Shown: one piece after another, positions 1 through 8,792 of the stretch | How the letters are laid out: each line of letters begins with the position of its first letter | Numbering within the stretch: the first letter of the stretch is position 1 | NCBI GenBank assembly: GCA_963703145.1 | Contig: OY969793.1 | Location: 3,038,001-3,102,000, forward strand | DNA length: 64,000 nucleotides | Source of the DNA: Bog-756 sp963703145 | GTDB lineage: Bacteria > Actinomycetota > Acidimicrobiia > Acidimicrobiales > RAAP-2 | Reading direction: 5' to 3' | Program-made: the position numbers and the translations under genes | Notes under the pieces: generated by a model | Database searches by the model: none | What the model was told of the DNA's origin: nothing | The model's input: the letters and a program-made list of their open reading frames with translations, nothing else

Positions 1-425
1 ATCAGGACCCGCTCCCCGGCGACCAGGCCGGCCTGGGTGAACAGGGCGTCATAGGCGGTGGAGAAGGCCTCGGCGAACCCGCCGGCCTGGTCCCAGGGCA
101 CCCCGTCGGGCACCCGGATGGCGGTGCGCTCGGGCACCACCACCAGTTCGCCCTGGCCGCCGCCGGCGACCACGGCCGTGACCCGGTCCCCGACCGACAG
201 CCTAGAGGTGCCCGGGCCTAGTGAGGTGACCTCGCCGGCGAACTCGAGCCCGGGGATGTCGGGCGGAGCCCCCGGCGGTGCCGGATAGAGGCCCCGCAGC
301 TGCATCAGGTCGGCGGCGTTGATCCCGGCGGCGGCAACGGCCACGGCCACCTCGCCCGGGCCGGGCTCGGGGTCGGGGTGCTCACGCCACACCAGGGTGC
401 CATCGACGATCGTGACCGCGAACAT
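1..425 (-). CDS. Zinc-type alcohol dehydrogenase/quinone oxidoreductase-like protein (MDR superfamily), N-terminal part
   Basis: About 141 residues are visible and the gene runs off the left edge. The N-terminal GroES-like fold of the medium-chain dehydrogenase/reductase superfamily is clear: a GEVAVAVAAAGINAADLMQ segment, then PGLEFAGEV and VGDRVTAVV, the usual path of NAD(P)H:quinone oxidoreductases. No zinc-ligand cysteines appear in the visible part, which favours the quinone-oxidoreductase branch over zinc alcohol dehydrogenases. The start is ATG at 425. It is divergent from the CHAD gene, so the roughly 100 bases between them must hold both promoters. Substrate unknown; the nucleotide-binding half is outside the window. 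Confidence 0.8.
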   Translation of the reverse strand, partial: MFAVTIVDGTLVWREHPDPEPGPGEVAVAVAAAGINAADLMQLRGLYPAPPGAPPDIPGLEFAGEVTSLGPGTSRLSVGDRVTAVVAGGGQGELVVVPERTAIRVPDGVPWDQAGGFAEAFSTAYDALFTQAGLVAGERVL

Positions 426-523
426 CTGCCCACAGTAGACGGCCGAATTGGCTGGCCACGGGCCGATGATCGATGACAGCGGCACCCCCGCGCTCGTAGG
501 CTGTCCCCCGGGAGGTCGCAGTC

Positions 524-1601
524 ATGACAACCGAGGCAGTACTGGGTGCAGGTGATTCGGGCTCCGTGAGCGAGGGCCCGTTCTTCCACGGGCCCACCCG
601 GCACGACGTCGGCCTCTACGTCACCGACGGCTCGCCCGGCCCGACCACCGGGATGGTCCTGCACCGGGTCCTGGCCCGCTCGGCCCGCACCTTCTTGTTG
701 AACGACATGAGCGAGGAACTGATCGACCGCTCCCGGCGGTACCAGGTGGTGGGCCCGTCCGGGCTGACCAGCGGTGATCGGCCACTGTGGGCCCAGACCG
801 CCACCGAGAAGACCGACCGGGCGGCGCGGCGCTCCTCGGAGATCGAGCGCATCCACCAGAGCCGCGTGGCCCTCCGACGCATCCGGTCGAACCTGCGCAC
901 GTTCCGCCTTGCCCTCGACCCGGGCTGGGGCACCGCCCTGCGGGCCGAGCTCGCCTGGTATGCCGGCCGGCTCGGCGACTCCCGGGATCTGCACATCATC
1001 GAGGAGATGATCGGCGACAAGGGCCCCCAGGTCCTGAGCCCGACCAACGTCGAGCGCCTCGAGTCGGTGGTCGCCAGCCAGCGGGTGGCCGTCATGGCCG
1101 AACTGAGCGCGGAGCGGGGCGGAGCCCGGCGCTTCCAGCTGACCGAGCAGATGATGGTGCTCTGGGACGGCCCCCACTTCAATGCCAAGGCTGCAGTCCC
1201 GGCGGGAGAGGCGCTGCCGGCCATGGCCGCGGCGCGCCTGGCACGACCTGCGGGGAGCGGCGCGCACCGCCCGCAAGCAGCCGACCGAGCCCAACCTCCA
1301 CGCCCTTCGGATCCGCCTGAAGGACCTCCGCTACGGCTGCGAGACGGTGGCGCTGGTCGACGGTGGTCCGGCCCGCAAGGTGGCCAAGGCGGCCGAGCGG
1401 CTCCAGAGCAAGCTGGGGGACGTCCACGACGCCCGCTTCACCATCGACTGGCTGCGCGCCCTGGCCAACGAGCGCCCCGAGCTGGCCGAGCCGGTCGAGG
1501 CGCTGGTGGCCGTGGAGCGGGAGACCCTATCGGGGGCCCGCAAGGGCTGGAAGCGCGACCTGAAAGAGGTCGAACATCGCTGGCGGGCCTGGCAGGGCTA
1601 G
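524..1601 (+). CDS. CHAD domain protein, interrupted by one frameshift
   Basis: CHAD domains are helical, histidine- and arginine-rich modules that bind inorganic polyphosphate. Here HQSRVALRRIRSNLRTF and the later LHALRIRLKDLRYGCE are the two typical basic helices. The reading frame from ATG 524 is good to about residue 235 (GEALPAMAA) and then fails; the frame one base on continues with AWHDLRGAARTARKQ and ends at the stop at 1601. The break lies in the GC-rich run near 1225-1238. Joined, the protein is about 358 residues, a complete single CHAD protein, so a sequence error is as likely as decay. It converges on a polyphosphate-glucokinase-like gene 15 bases away, which fits a shared link to polyphosphate. 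Confidence 0.8.
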
Positions 1602-1616
1602 GGACGCCGACGCCGC

Positions 1617-2453
1617 TCAGCGGTCGGTGGGCGGCCGGTTGACCCCCACGTGGTCCGACTCCCAGAGCTTGATGCCCCCGAGGATGCCGGCAGTGTTGTC
1701 CACGATGGTCACGTCGTCGTCCAGGCCGTCGCGCTTGACCCGACGGGAGTTCCCGCCCCCGATGTAGAGGTGGTCGAAGAAGAGCAGGCCCCGGAGGTTG
1801 ACGATGGCCTTGTGTACCCGCTTGTTCCACCGCTCCTCGCCGATGTCCTTGCGCGCCGCCTCCCCCAGTTGGTCGTTGTAGGTCTCGCCCTTGCGGAACG
1901 GCTGGTGGGCAACCTCGAGGTGGGGCATCAGCTGTCCGTCGTAGAACACCCCGGTCCCAAAGCCGGTGCCGAGCGTGATGGCCAGCTCGAGTCCGTGCCC
2001 GGTGACGACGGCGGCCCCTTGGATGTCGGCGTCGTTGGCCACCTTGGTGGGCAGGCCGAACGCGTCGGTCAGGGCCGAGGCCAGGTCGAAGCGGTCCCAC
2101 TGGTGCTTCAGGTCACTGTCGACGGCACTGCCGGGCCCTTCCTTGGTGGAGAAGTGGGGTGCGGACAAGATGGCCCCGTTGCGCACCATGCCCGGGAACC
2201 CGACCGAGGCCCGCTCGGCGCCTGGCAGCGGGGCCGCCAGCTTGGTCAGCGTGGCCACCAGCTTGTCGGGCGGCATGGGGTAGGTGGTGGCCACCTTGAC
2301 GCGGTCGGCCACCATGGCGCCGGTGGCGTCGAGCACCGATGCCTTGAGGCCCGTGCCCCCGATGTCGACCGCCAGGGTGAAGGGGTGGCGGGGAGTGCCA
2401 GCGCCGGGTCCCGCTCCGTCGCCGGCGCCCTCGGACTGCTCGTCGTGACTCAT
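1617..2453 (-). CDS. ppgK: ROK-family sugar kinase, probable polyphosphate glucokinase
   Basis: This 278-residue cytoplasmic kinase would phosphorylate glucose with polyphosphate and/or ATP. The ROK phosphate-1 loop DIGGTGLK is at residues 30-37, followed by VGFPGMVRNG, NDADIQGAA (catalytic Asp region) and the glycine loop ITLGTGFGTGVF. The zinc-binding CxCGxxGC motif of many ROK kinases is absent, as in polyphosphate glucokinases, and length and order of motifs match that subgroup. The ATG start follows an acidic 23-residue leader that may be partly untranslated. It lies tail-to-tail with the polyphosphate-binding CHAD gene. Phosphoryl-donor preference cannot be read from sequence. Confidence 0.75.
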   Translation of the reverse strand: MSHDEQSEGAGDGAGPGAGTPRHPFTLAVDIGGTGLKASVLDATGAMVADRVKVATTYPMPPDKLVATLTKLAAPLPGAERASVGFPGMVRNGAILSAPHFSTKEGPGSAVDSDLKHQWDRFDLASALTDAFGLPTKVANDADIQGAAVVTGHGLELAITLGTGFGTGVFYDGQLMPHLEVAHQPFRKGETYNDQLGEAARKDIGEERWNKRVHKAIVNLRGLLFFDHLYIGGGNSRRVKRDGLDDDVTIVDNTAGILGGIKLWESDHVGVNRPPTDR

Positions 2454-2539
2454 CCCCCCAAGTTAGGCCCACCGGCACCGGGCCGGTGTCCGGGCGTGGG
2501 GATCGCACCGGGCCGGGCCGGCCGGTAGCGTCCAGCATC

Positions 2540-3952
2540 GTGACCGATCAACCGTGGCTCGACGATGCCTGCTCCCTGGTCGATGCGTTCCGGGCCGGGA
2601 CCATCTCCCCCACCGAGGCGCTCGAGGCGTCGCTGGCGGCCATGGACGCATCCGGGCTCAATGCCTTCAGCCACCTCGATACCGAGGCGGCCCGGGCCAC
2701 GGCGGCGTCCGCCGATGTCACCTTGCCCTTCGGCGGGGTGCCCATGGGCATCAAGGAGCTCGAGACGGTGGACGGGTGGCCCTATACCGAGGCGTCCTTG
2801 GTGTTCGCGGACCGGGTGGCCGACCACGACACCACCCAGGTGGCGCGGCTCCGCGCCGCGGGAGCCGTGCTCGCCGCGCAGACCACGGCGTCGGAGTTCG
2901 GCGGGATCAACTGCACCTCGACCAAGCTCCACGGCACCACCGGGAACCCCTGGGACCCCGACCGCACGCCGGGCGGCTCGTCGGGGGGTTCGGCCGCGGC
3001 GGTGGCCGGTGGCCTGTTGCCCATCGCCAGCGGCGGTGACGGTGGGGGCTCGATCCGGATCCCGGCCGGCTTCACCGGCCTGTTCGGGCTGAAGGCCACC
3101 TACGGCCGCATCCCCCGGGGCCCGGCCGCGCTGCAGCCGCCTCTCACCGTCGTGGTGGGATGCGTGTCCCGGTCGGTGCGGGACACCGCCCGGTGGTTCG
3201 ACGTGTGCAACGGCTGGGACCCCCGCGACACCCTCTCGCTGCCGCGGGTGTCGGGCTGGGAGGACGGCCTCGGGACCTTCGACCTCTCGGGCAAGCGGGC
3301 GGTCATCGCCGTCGACCTCGGCTCGGCCATCGTGGAGCCGAGGACCACAGCACTGGTCACCGAGCTGGCCGAGGTGCTGATCGGTGCGGCCGGACTACAC
3401 CGGGTCGACATCGTCGTGGAGCTCCCCCAGGGCGGCCTGGAGTGGGCCATGTCCAACCTGGTGGGGCTGGCCGGCGAGCTCGGGGACCGCTACCCGGGGT
3501 GCAACGACGACCTGACCCCGGAGATCCAGCTGGGGATGAACCTCGCCACCCACCACCTCGACGTCCAGTCCGCCGGGACCACCGAGATGTTCCGGATCGA
3601 GGTCAACGAGCACATGGCCGACCTGTTCGACCGGACCGACTTCATCTTTGCCGCCACCAATCCCGACGTGGCCTTCGGGGCGGCCGGCCCGATGCCCACC
3701 ACCGTCGGGGACGTGGACCTCATCGCCGAGTACGGGTTCAACAAGGCGGTCGGCAACAACGGGGCCCTCACCATCCCGGCCAACCTCACCGGCAACCCGG
3801 CCGTGACCATCCCGGCCGGGACCGTCGACGGGCTGCCGGTGGGCCTGCAGGTCATCGGCCGCCACCACGAGGAGCAGCTGCTGTTGGACCTGGCCCGCCT
3901 GGCCGAGCGCGAGCGCCCCTGGCCCCTCGTGGCGCCGTCGTCACCCATCTGA
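2540..3952 (+). CDS. Amidase signature family enzyme
   Basis: Hydrolyses an amide bond, substrate unknown. The 470-residue protein has the amidase-signature core: the catalytic lysine in PMGIKELE near residue 74 and the serine-rich GGSSGGSAAAVAGG loop near residues 155-168, giving the Ser-cisSer-Lys triad. The C-terminal GLPVGLQVIGRHHEEQLLL is typical of the family. I chose the GTG at 2540 over an in-frame ATG at 2486 because a -10-like TAGCGT ends 8 bases before it and the residues upstream are not family-like. It is followed after 19 bases by a luciferase-like oxidoreductase and is probably co-transcribed. Lacking gatC and gatB neighbours, it is not evidently GatA. Confidence 0.88.
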   Translation: MTDQPWLDDACSLVDAFRAGTISPTEALEASLAAMDASGLNAFSHLDTEAARATAASADVTLPFGGVPMGIKELETVDGWPYTEASLVFADRVADHDTTQVARLRAAGAVLAAQTTASEFGGINCTSTKLHGTTGNPWDPDRTPGGSSGGSAAAVAGGLLPIASGGDGGGSIRIPAGFTGLFGLKATYGRIPRGPAALQPPLTVVVGCVSRSVRDTARWFDVCNGWDPRDTLSLPRVSGWEDGLGTFDLSGKRAVIAVDLGSAIVEPRTTALVTELAEVLIGAAGLHRVDIVVELPQGGLEWAMSNLVGLAGELGDRYPGCNDDLTPEIQLGMNLATHHLDVQSAGTTEMFRIEVNEHMADLFDRTDFIFAATNPDVAFGAAGPMPTTVGDVDLIAEYGFNKAVGNNGALTIPANLTGNPAVTIPAGTVDGLPVGLQVIGRHHEEQLLLDLARLAERERPWPLVAPSSPI

Positions 3953-3971
3953 GAAGCGAGGACGCCCACGC

Positions 3972-4847
3972 ATGCGCATCGACCTGTGGATCCCCACCGC
4001 CAGCCCGTTCAGCACCCCCGAGCTGTTGGGTCTCATCGGCCACGAGGCCGAGCAACGCGGCATCGGCACCATCTGGGTCGGCGAGCATGTGGTGCTCTTC
4101 GACCAGTACGACTCCATCTACCCCTACGCCGAGGACGGTCGCATCCCCGCCCCACCGGGCAGCGGGTTGTTGGAGCCGTTGTCGACGCTGTCGTTCCTGG
4201 CCGCCCACACCGCCACCGTCCGGCTGGGCACCGCCATGCTGCTCCTGCCCCAGCGCAACCCGGTCTACACGGCCAAGGAGGTGGCCACCTTGGACTGGCT
4301 GTCGAACGGCCGGGTGGACCTCGGGATCGGCGTGGGCTGGCTCGAGGAGGAGTTCGACGCCCTCAACGTGCCCTGGCCGCAGCGGGGGAAGCGGACCGAC
4401 GAGTACCTTGAGGTCCTGACCACCCTGTGGTGCGACGAGACCTCGGCCCACGAGGGCGAGTTCTACACCCTCGACCCCTGTTCGATGTTCCCCAAGCCCG
4501 TCCAGTCCCCCCATCCGCCGATCCACATCGGCGGCGAGAGCGACGCCGCCCTGGCCCGGACGGCCCGGGCCGCGCAGGGGTGGCACACCTTCAACCGGAC
4601 CCCCGAGGAACTGGCCGAGCCGCTCGGGAGGCTGGATGTGCTCGTGGCCGACCAGGGGCGCACCCGCCAGGACCTCACCATCACGGTCTGCCCGTACTTC
4701 AAGCCACTCGACGCCGAGCGCGCCGAGCAGTACGCCGAGGCGGGGGCCGACGCCGTGGCTGCACTCTTCCTGGCCTTCGACGCCGACGGCGTGCGGGCGC
4801 AGATGGACGCCCTCCAGCCGGTCCTGGATCGGGCCGCCACCCTCTGA
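3972..4847 (+). CDS. LLM-class (luciferase-like) F420-dependent oxidoreductase, TIGR03619-like
   Basis: A 291-residue TIM-barrel flavin/F420 enzyme of the bacterial luciferase-like superfamily. Landmarks are WVGEHVVL near residue 37, LSTLSFLAAHTATVRLGTAMLLLPQRNP, then NGRVDLGIGVGWLEEEF and the C-terminal PIHIGGESDAALARTAR, which forms the cofactor phosphate site. These match the probable F420-dependent TIGR03619 subgroup. The F420 assignment is by family; no F420 biosynthesis gene is in this window. Start ATG 3972 is preceded by a GA-rich ribosome site (GAAGCGAGG). It probably shares a transcript with the amidase upstream. Confidence 0.85.
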   Translation: MRIDLWIPTASPFSTPELLGLIGHEAEQRGIGTIWVGEHVVLFDQYDSIYPYAEDGRIPAPPGSGLLEPLSTLSFLAAHTATVRLGTAMLLLPQRNPVYTAKEVATLDWLSNGRVDLGIGVGWLEEEFDALNVPWPQRGKRTDEYLEVLTTLWCDETSAHEGEFYTLDPCSMFPKPVQSPHPPIHIGGESDAALARTARAAQGWHTFNRTPEELAEPLGRLDVLVADQGRTRQDLTITVCPYFKPLDAERAEQYAEAGADAVAALFLAFDADGVRAQMDALQPVLDRAATL

Positions 4848-4867
4848 GCCGGGGGCCGTCCTGGCCT

Positions 4868-6124
4868 TCAGCCGAGCATGGTGACGGGCAGTTCCTCCAT
4901 GCCCCGCAGCACGACGTTGTGCTTGTAGACCACGTCGTCGACGGTCAGGGCGAGGCGGGGTGCCCGACGCACCAGCGTGCCGACGGCCACCTGGGCCTCC
5001 ATGCGGGCCAGGGGCGCCCCGAGGCAGTGGTGGATCCCGAACCCGAACCCCAGGTGGTTGTTCGGGGCGCGGGTGACGTCGAACCGCTCGGGATCCTCGA
5101 ACTGGTCCGGGTCGCGGTTGGCTGACGCCAACAACAACATGGCGAAGTCGCCCCGGGCGAACTCGACCCCGCCGAACACGCAGTCCTCGGTGAAGGACCG
5201 GCCGGTCAGCTGCACCGGCGACACGTAGCGGAGCATCTCGTCCACCCCGGTCCGGGTCACCGAGGGATCCGAGCCGAACCGCTCGAGCTGGTCCGGGTGA
5301 CGGAGGAGGGCGAGCACACCGCCGGCGATCAGGTTCACCGTGGTCTCGTGCCCGGCCACGAGCAACAGGATGCAGGTGGCCAGCAGCTCCCCCTCGGTGA
5401 GCACCGCCCCCTCGTCCTCGGCCCGGACCAGGCGGCTCAGCAGATCCTCGCCCGGGTGCCGGCGGCGCTCGGCCAGCAGCTCGAAGAAGTACTGGGAGAA
5501 CTGCAGAACCGCCTCGGCGCGCTCAGCGATGGTCTCCTCGGTGAGCAAGAAGTCGGGATCGAGTCCCTTGGCCAGTGCATTGGACCACACCTTGAACCGG
5601 TCCTGGTCGGCGACGGGTACCCCGAGGAGGTCGCAGATGACCCGCACCGGGAGGGGGTAGGCGAACGCCTCGAGGAGGTCGACCCGGTCGGCCTCGAAGG
5701 CTGCATCGAGCAGCTCGTCCACCACCTGTTGGGTGCGGACCCGCAGGGACTCGACCACCTTGGGGGTGAACGCCTTGGCCACCAGGCCCCGCAGGCGGGT
5801 GTGGTCGGGCGGGTCCCGGAAGAGGAACGGCCGCATCTCGTCCATGGCGACGGCCAAGGGGTCGTCGGCGTCCACCGGTGACCGGAAGCCGGCCGGCATG
5901 CGGTCGAGGTCGATGGTCGAGCTGTCCGAGCTGGTCCGCCGGTCACGCAGCACCGCCAGGCAGTCCTCGTGGCGGGCGACGACCCAGAACCCCAGGTCGT
6001 TTCGGTGGATGGGGGCCCGCCGGCGCAGCTCCTCGTAGAGCGGGAACGGGTCACTCGACCAGAGGGGATCGAACGGGTCGAACACCGGGCGCTTGGAGGC
6101 GGATCCGACGGTGGGAGGGTTCAC
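4868..6124 (-). CDS. Cytochrome P450
   Basis: A soluble bacterial class I P450 of 418 residues. It carries the I-helix oxygen motif AGHETT, the ExxR pair in DEMLRYVSP and the haem-binding loop FGFGIHHCLGAP with the axial cysteine at residue 367. Redox partners (ferredoxin, reductase) are not adjacent. The frame stays open far upstream, but the family-like sequence begins at VNPPTVGSASKR; I take the GTG at 6124, which lies 8 bases after a -10-like TACCCT and so looks leaderless. It is divergent from the SDR gene. Substrate unknown; CYP family would need a database comparison. Confidence 0.93.
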   Translation of the reverse strand: MNPPTVGSASKRPVFDPFDPLWSSDPFPLYEELRRRAPIHRNDLGFWVVARHEDCLAVLRDRRTSSDSSTIDLDRMPAGFRSPVDADDPLAVAMDEMRPFLFRDPPDHTRLRGLVAKAFTPKVVESLRVRTQQVVDELLDAAFEADRVDLLEAFAYPLPVRVICDLLGVPVADQDRFKVWSNALAKGLDPDFLLTEETIAERAEAVLQFSQYFFELLAERRRHPGEDLLSRLVRAEDEGAVLTEGELLATCILLLVAGHETTVNLIAGGVLALLRHPDQLERFGSDPSVTRTGVDEMLRYVSPVQLTGRSFTEDCVFGGVEFARGDFAMLLLASANRDPDQFEDPERFDVTRAPNNHLGFGFGIHHCLGAPLARMEAQVAVGTLVRRAPRLALTVDDVVYKHNVVLRGMEELPVTMLG

Positions 6125-6232
6125 GACAGTCCAGGGTACCGACTGCCCCCATCCGACGCCCGACCGGGATTGTCCCCCACCGGCTGTGTCCCTACGCTGG
6201 CGGCCGACCCGCCCCCATCCGAAAGGACCACC

Positions 6233-7075
6233 ATGGCGCCGCCCGTCCTGCTCATCACCGGCACCTCGACCGGCATCGGCCTCGCCACCGCGGTGGCCGC
6301 CGCCGGTGCCGGGTACACCACGGTGGCCACCCTGCGGAACCTGGATGGCGACGCACTCCTCGCTGCCGCCGCCGAGGAGGCCGGCGTGAACATCGACGTG
6401 CGTCGGCTCGACGTCACCGACGAGGGGTCCGTCTCGTCGTGCGTCGACAGCGTCTACGCCGACTACGGCCGGCTCGACGCCGTGGTCAACAACGCGGGCT
6501 CCGGCCACATCGGCACCATCGAGAACGTGACGATCGACGAGGTGCGCCGGGTGCTGGAGGTCAACTTCTTCGGTGTGGTGGCGGTCACCAAGGCCGCCAT
6601 GCCCCACCTCCGGTCCTCGGGTGGCCGCCTGGTCACCGTCAGCAGCGTCGGGGGAGCCGTGGGCCAGCCCTTCAACGAGGCCTACTGCGCGGCCAAGTTC
6701 GCCGTAGAGGGCTTCCTGGAGAGCCTCGCCCCGGTGGCCGCGACGGTCGGGGTGGGCGTCACCATCATCGAGCCGGGCCCGGTGACCACCGAGTTCGTCA
6801 ACAACGTGGGGGTGGACCCGGGCGTGCTGTTCGCCGAGGCCGGCCCCTACGAGCCTGCCCTGCAGGGCTACGTCTCCCATGTGATGGCCGAGTTCTCGTC
6901 CGACGCCGCCCAGACCGGCGACGAGGTGGCCCGGGTGATCCTCGACGCGCTCCGGGCCGAGGACCCGGCATTCCGCATCCAGACCAGTCCCTGGGCCGAG
7001 CGTTTCGTGGGTGCCAAGCTGGCCGATCTCGACGGCCAGGGGGTGCAGGCCACCACACGGAGCTGGTTGCAGTAG
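6233..7075 (+). CDS. Short-chain dehydrogenase/reductase (SDR)
   Basis: A 280-residue NAD(P)-dependent oxidoreductase of the classical SDR type. The Rossmann motif TGTSTGIG is at residues 10-17, NNAG near residue 87, the catalytic serine in VSSVGG and the catalytic YCAAK near residue 152. PGPVTTEF after strand six is the usual substrate-lid start. The ATG at 6233 has a GAAAGGA ribosome site, and a TACGCT -10-like box at 6193-6198 would give a leader of roughly 28 bases. It is divergent from the P450; the pair may share a pathway, which is inference only. Confidence 0.9.
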   Translation: MAPPVLLITGTSTGIGLATAVAAAGAGYTTVATLRNLDGDALLAAAAEEAGVNIDVRRLDVTDEGSVSSCVDSVYADYGRLDAVVNNAGSGHIGTIENVTIDEVRRVLEVNFFGVVAVTKAAMPHLRSSGGRLVTVSSVGGAVGQPFNEAYCAAKFAVEGFLESLAPVAATVGVGVTIIEPGPVTTEFVNNVGVDPGVLFAEAGPYEPALQGYVSHVMAEFSSDAAQTGDEVARVILDALRAEDPAFRIQTSPWAERFVGAKLADLDGQGVQATTRSWLQ

Positions 7076-7231
7076 GGCCGGACGGACGGGGACCGGGCCG
7101 CCACGGCCCCGAGACACCCGACGACGTGCCGTCGACCGGATCGATCTCCTCCCGGATCACCGAGCGCTTCGAGCACCGACTCGACAGCTGACCCTGCGGG
7201 GACGGTTGGACGGCGGCGGCCACGTCGGTGA

Positions 7232-8791
7232 TCAGCTGCGCCCCGATCCGGCCCGTGCGGCCAGCACCGGTTCGTCGAAGAAGGTCCGTAGCCGGAGACG
7301 GGCCGGCGGGAGGTCCCCGTAGACCAGCACCCCCCGCCCGGGAGGGATCCGGCGCAGGCTGTCCCCCGGGGCCAGCGGCCGGAGGGTGGGCGAGTGGGTG
7401 GTGCTCGGGCCGGAGTTCCCGCCGCGGGTGGTGGCGGCCAGGACCAGTTCCTGGTCCCCGATCAACCGGCCGGCGTGGTCCAACGTGGCCGGATCGGAGA
7501 TGCCGGACAAGAACAGCTTGGCCCGGTGGTTGTTCACCACCGTGGTGGCCCGCGGGCCGTAGCGGGCGTTGATCTGGGAGAGGTCGTGCCACACGGTGAC
7601 GAGCTGCACCCCGTGTCCGGGGGCCGTCGAGGCCAGCGCGTCGAGGTCCGGCAACGGAGCGATGTTGGCCGCCTCGTCCAGGACGACCAGCAGCGGGGGG
7701 TCGAGCGGCCGGCCGGACAGCGCCACCCCGTCGTAGACGTGCTCGAGGATCTGGCGGACCACCGACACGAACAGCGGTGTCAACCGGCGCTGGTCGTGGG
7801 ACGGCGCGCACAGGTAGAGGGTGTTGGGACCCGACACCAGACGCGCCGGGTCGACCGTCCCCGCCGCGTGGAGGTCGGACAGGGCACCGGAGGTGCCGGC
7901 GAACGGCTCGAGGATCGTCTCGACCGTGGTGTAGATCGAACTGCGTTGACGCTCCTCCTTGGCGAAGGCCGAGCGCGCCGCCTGGAGGGCCTCGGGCACC
8001 CCTGCAGCAGCCAACAGGTCGAGCACCTCGGCCTCCTCCTGGGTCTCGACCCAGCGGACGACGTCGCCCATGTCCCGGTGGCCGAACGACGCGGCGAACA
8101 GCAGCGGGCTGAGCAGTCTCGCCGCCGTGGCGTACCAGAAGTCCCCGTCGGCCATCGTCCCGACCGATGACCGGGCCACCTCGGTCAGACCGGCGGCCGC
8201 CCTGCGGGCGCCGGGCCAGGTGGCCGAGGCGGGCAGCGGCGACCACGACGCCGACGGGAGACCGGTGGCTCCCGACGGGTCGAAGCACTGGACGACGCCC
8301 CGGCTACTCCGGTGGCCGGCGGTGTGGTCCATCAGGTCGGTCTTGACACTGGAGGCCACGACGGGCCCCTCCCACTCGAGGATGGCCGGCACGGCCAGTC
8401 CCGAGGTCTTGTGCGACTGCGTAGGCCCGAAGACGATGAGCGACTGCGCCCGCTCGACCGCCACCAGCCGGGAGCCGACCCGGCCGAGCACCAACCGGCC
8501 GGTGGGTCCCGATGATGCCCTCGACCATCGGCCGAACGGCTGGCGGCGGCTGTGGCGCCGACCACCGACCACCAGGGCACCGAGCTCTCCGGGCTGCGCC
8601 CAGTGGGCGCCGGGGTCCCGTGATCCGGAGGAGACACCTCTGGAGGCTGTCGAACCTCGGTGGCCCCGGTCGCGCCCGGGAGGCCACCCCGACCGGTGCC
8701 GGTCCGACCCGACCAGGACAGCCATCCCGAAGGCGACCAGGCCGACGGCGGTCGTCACGACGGCAGCCACCGGGGACAGATGGCTGAGCAC
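7232..8791 (-). CDS. VirD4/TraG-like type IV coupling ATPase
   Basis: Last gene of the type IV secretion-like operon. One N-terminal membrane helix (about residues 7-28) is followed by a basic linker and a RecA-like motor. Walker A reads GPTQSHKTS at residues 122-130: the lysine and threonine are kept, but His replaces the usual Gly before Lys. Walker B is LLVVLDEAAN. PVVASSVKTDLMDHT and FDPSGATGLPSASWSPL are typical of actinobacterial TraG/TraD proteins. The family brings substrate to a membrane channel at the cost of ATP. The gene begins one base after the VirB4-like stop. With no relaxase nearby the cargo is open: DNA or protein. Confidence 0.85.
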   Translation of the reverse strand: MLSHLSPVAAVVTTAVGLVAFGMAVLVGSDRHRSGWPPGRDRGHRGSTASRGVSSGSRDPGAHWAQPGELGALVVGGRRHSRRQPFGRWSRASSGPTGRLVLGRVGSRLVAVERAQSLIVFGPTQSHKTSGLAVPAILEWEGPVVASSVKTDLMDHTAGHRSSRGVVQCFDPSGATGLPSASWSPLPASATWPGARRAAAGLTEVARSSVGTMADGDFWYATAARLLSPLLFAASFGHRDMGDVVRWVETQEEAEVLDLLAAAGVPEALQAARSAFAKEERQRSSIYTTVETILEPFAGTSGALSDLHAAGTVDPARLVSGPNTLYLCAPSHDQRRLTPLFVSVVRQILEHVYDGVALSGRPLDPPLLVVLDEAANIAPLPDLDALASTAPGHGVQLVTVWHDLSQINARYGPRATTVVNNHRAKLFLSGISDPATLDHAGRLIGDQELVLAATTRGGNSGPSTTHSPTLRPLAPGDSLRRIPPGRGVLVYGDLPPARLRLRTFFDEPVLAARAGSGRS

Positions 8792-8792
8792 G

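Noticed and set aside
305..1294. Long open frame antisense to the CHAD gene
   Set aside because: Arg/Gly/Pro-rich sequence without any family motif; the sense frame has clear CHAD helices. High GC makes such antisense frames common in this window.
6125..7117. Upstream extension of the P450 frame
   Set aside because: It is antisense to the SDR gene and low in family-like sequence; the P450 N-terminus and a -10 box are at 6124.
7076..7231. Possible extra gene at the end of the secretion operon
   Set aside because: 156 bases with no frame showing start, ribosome site and family-like sequence.
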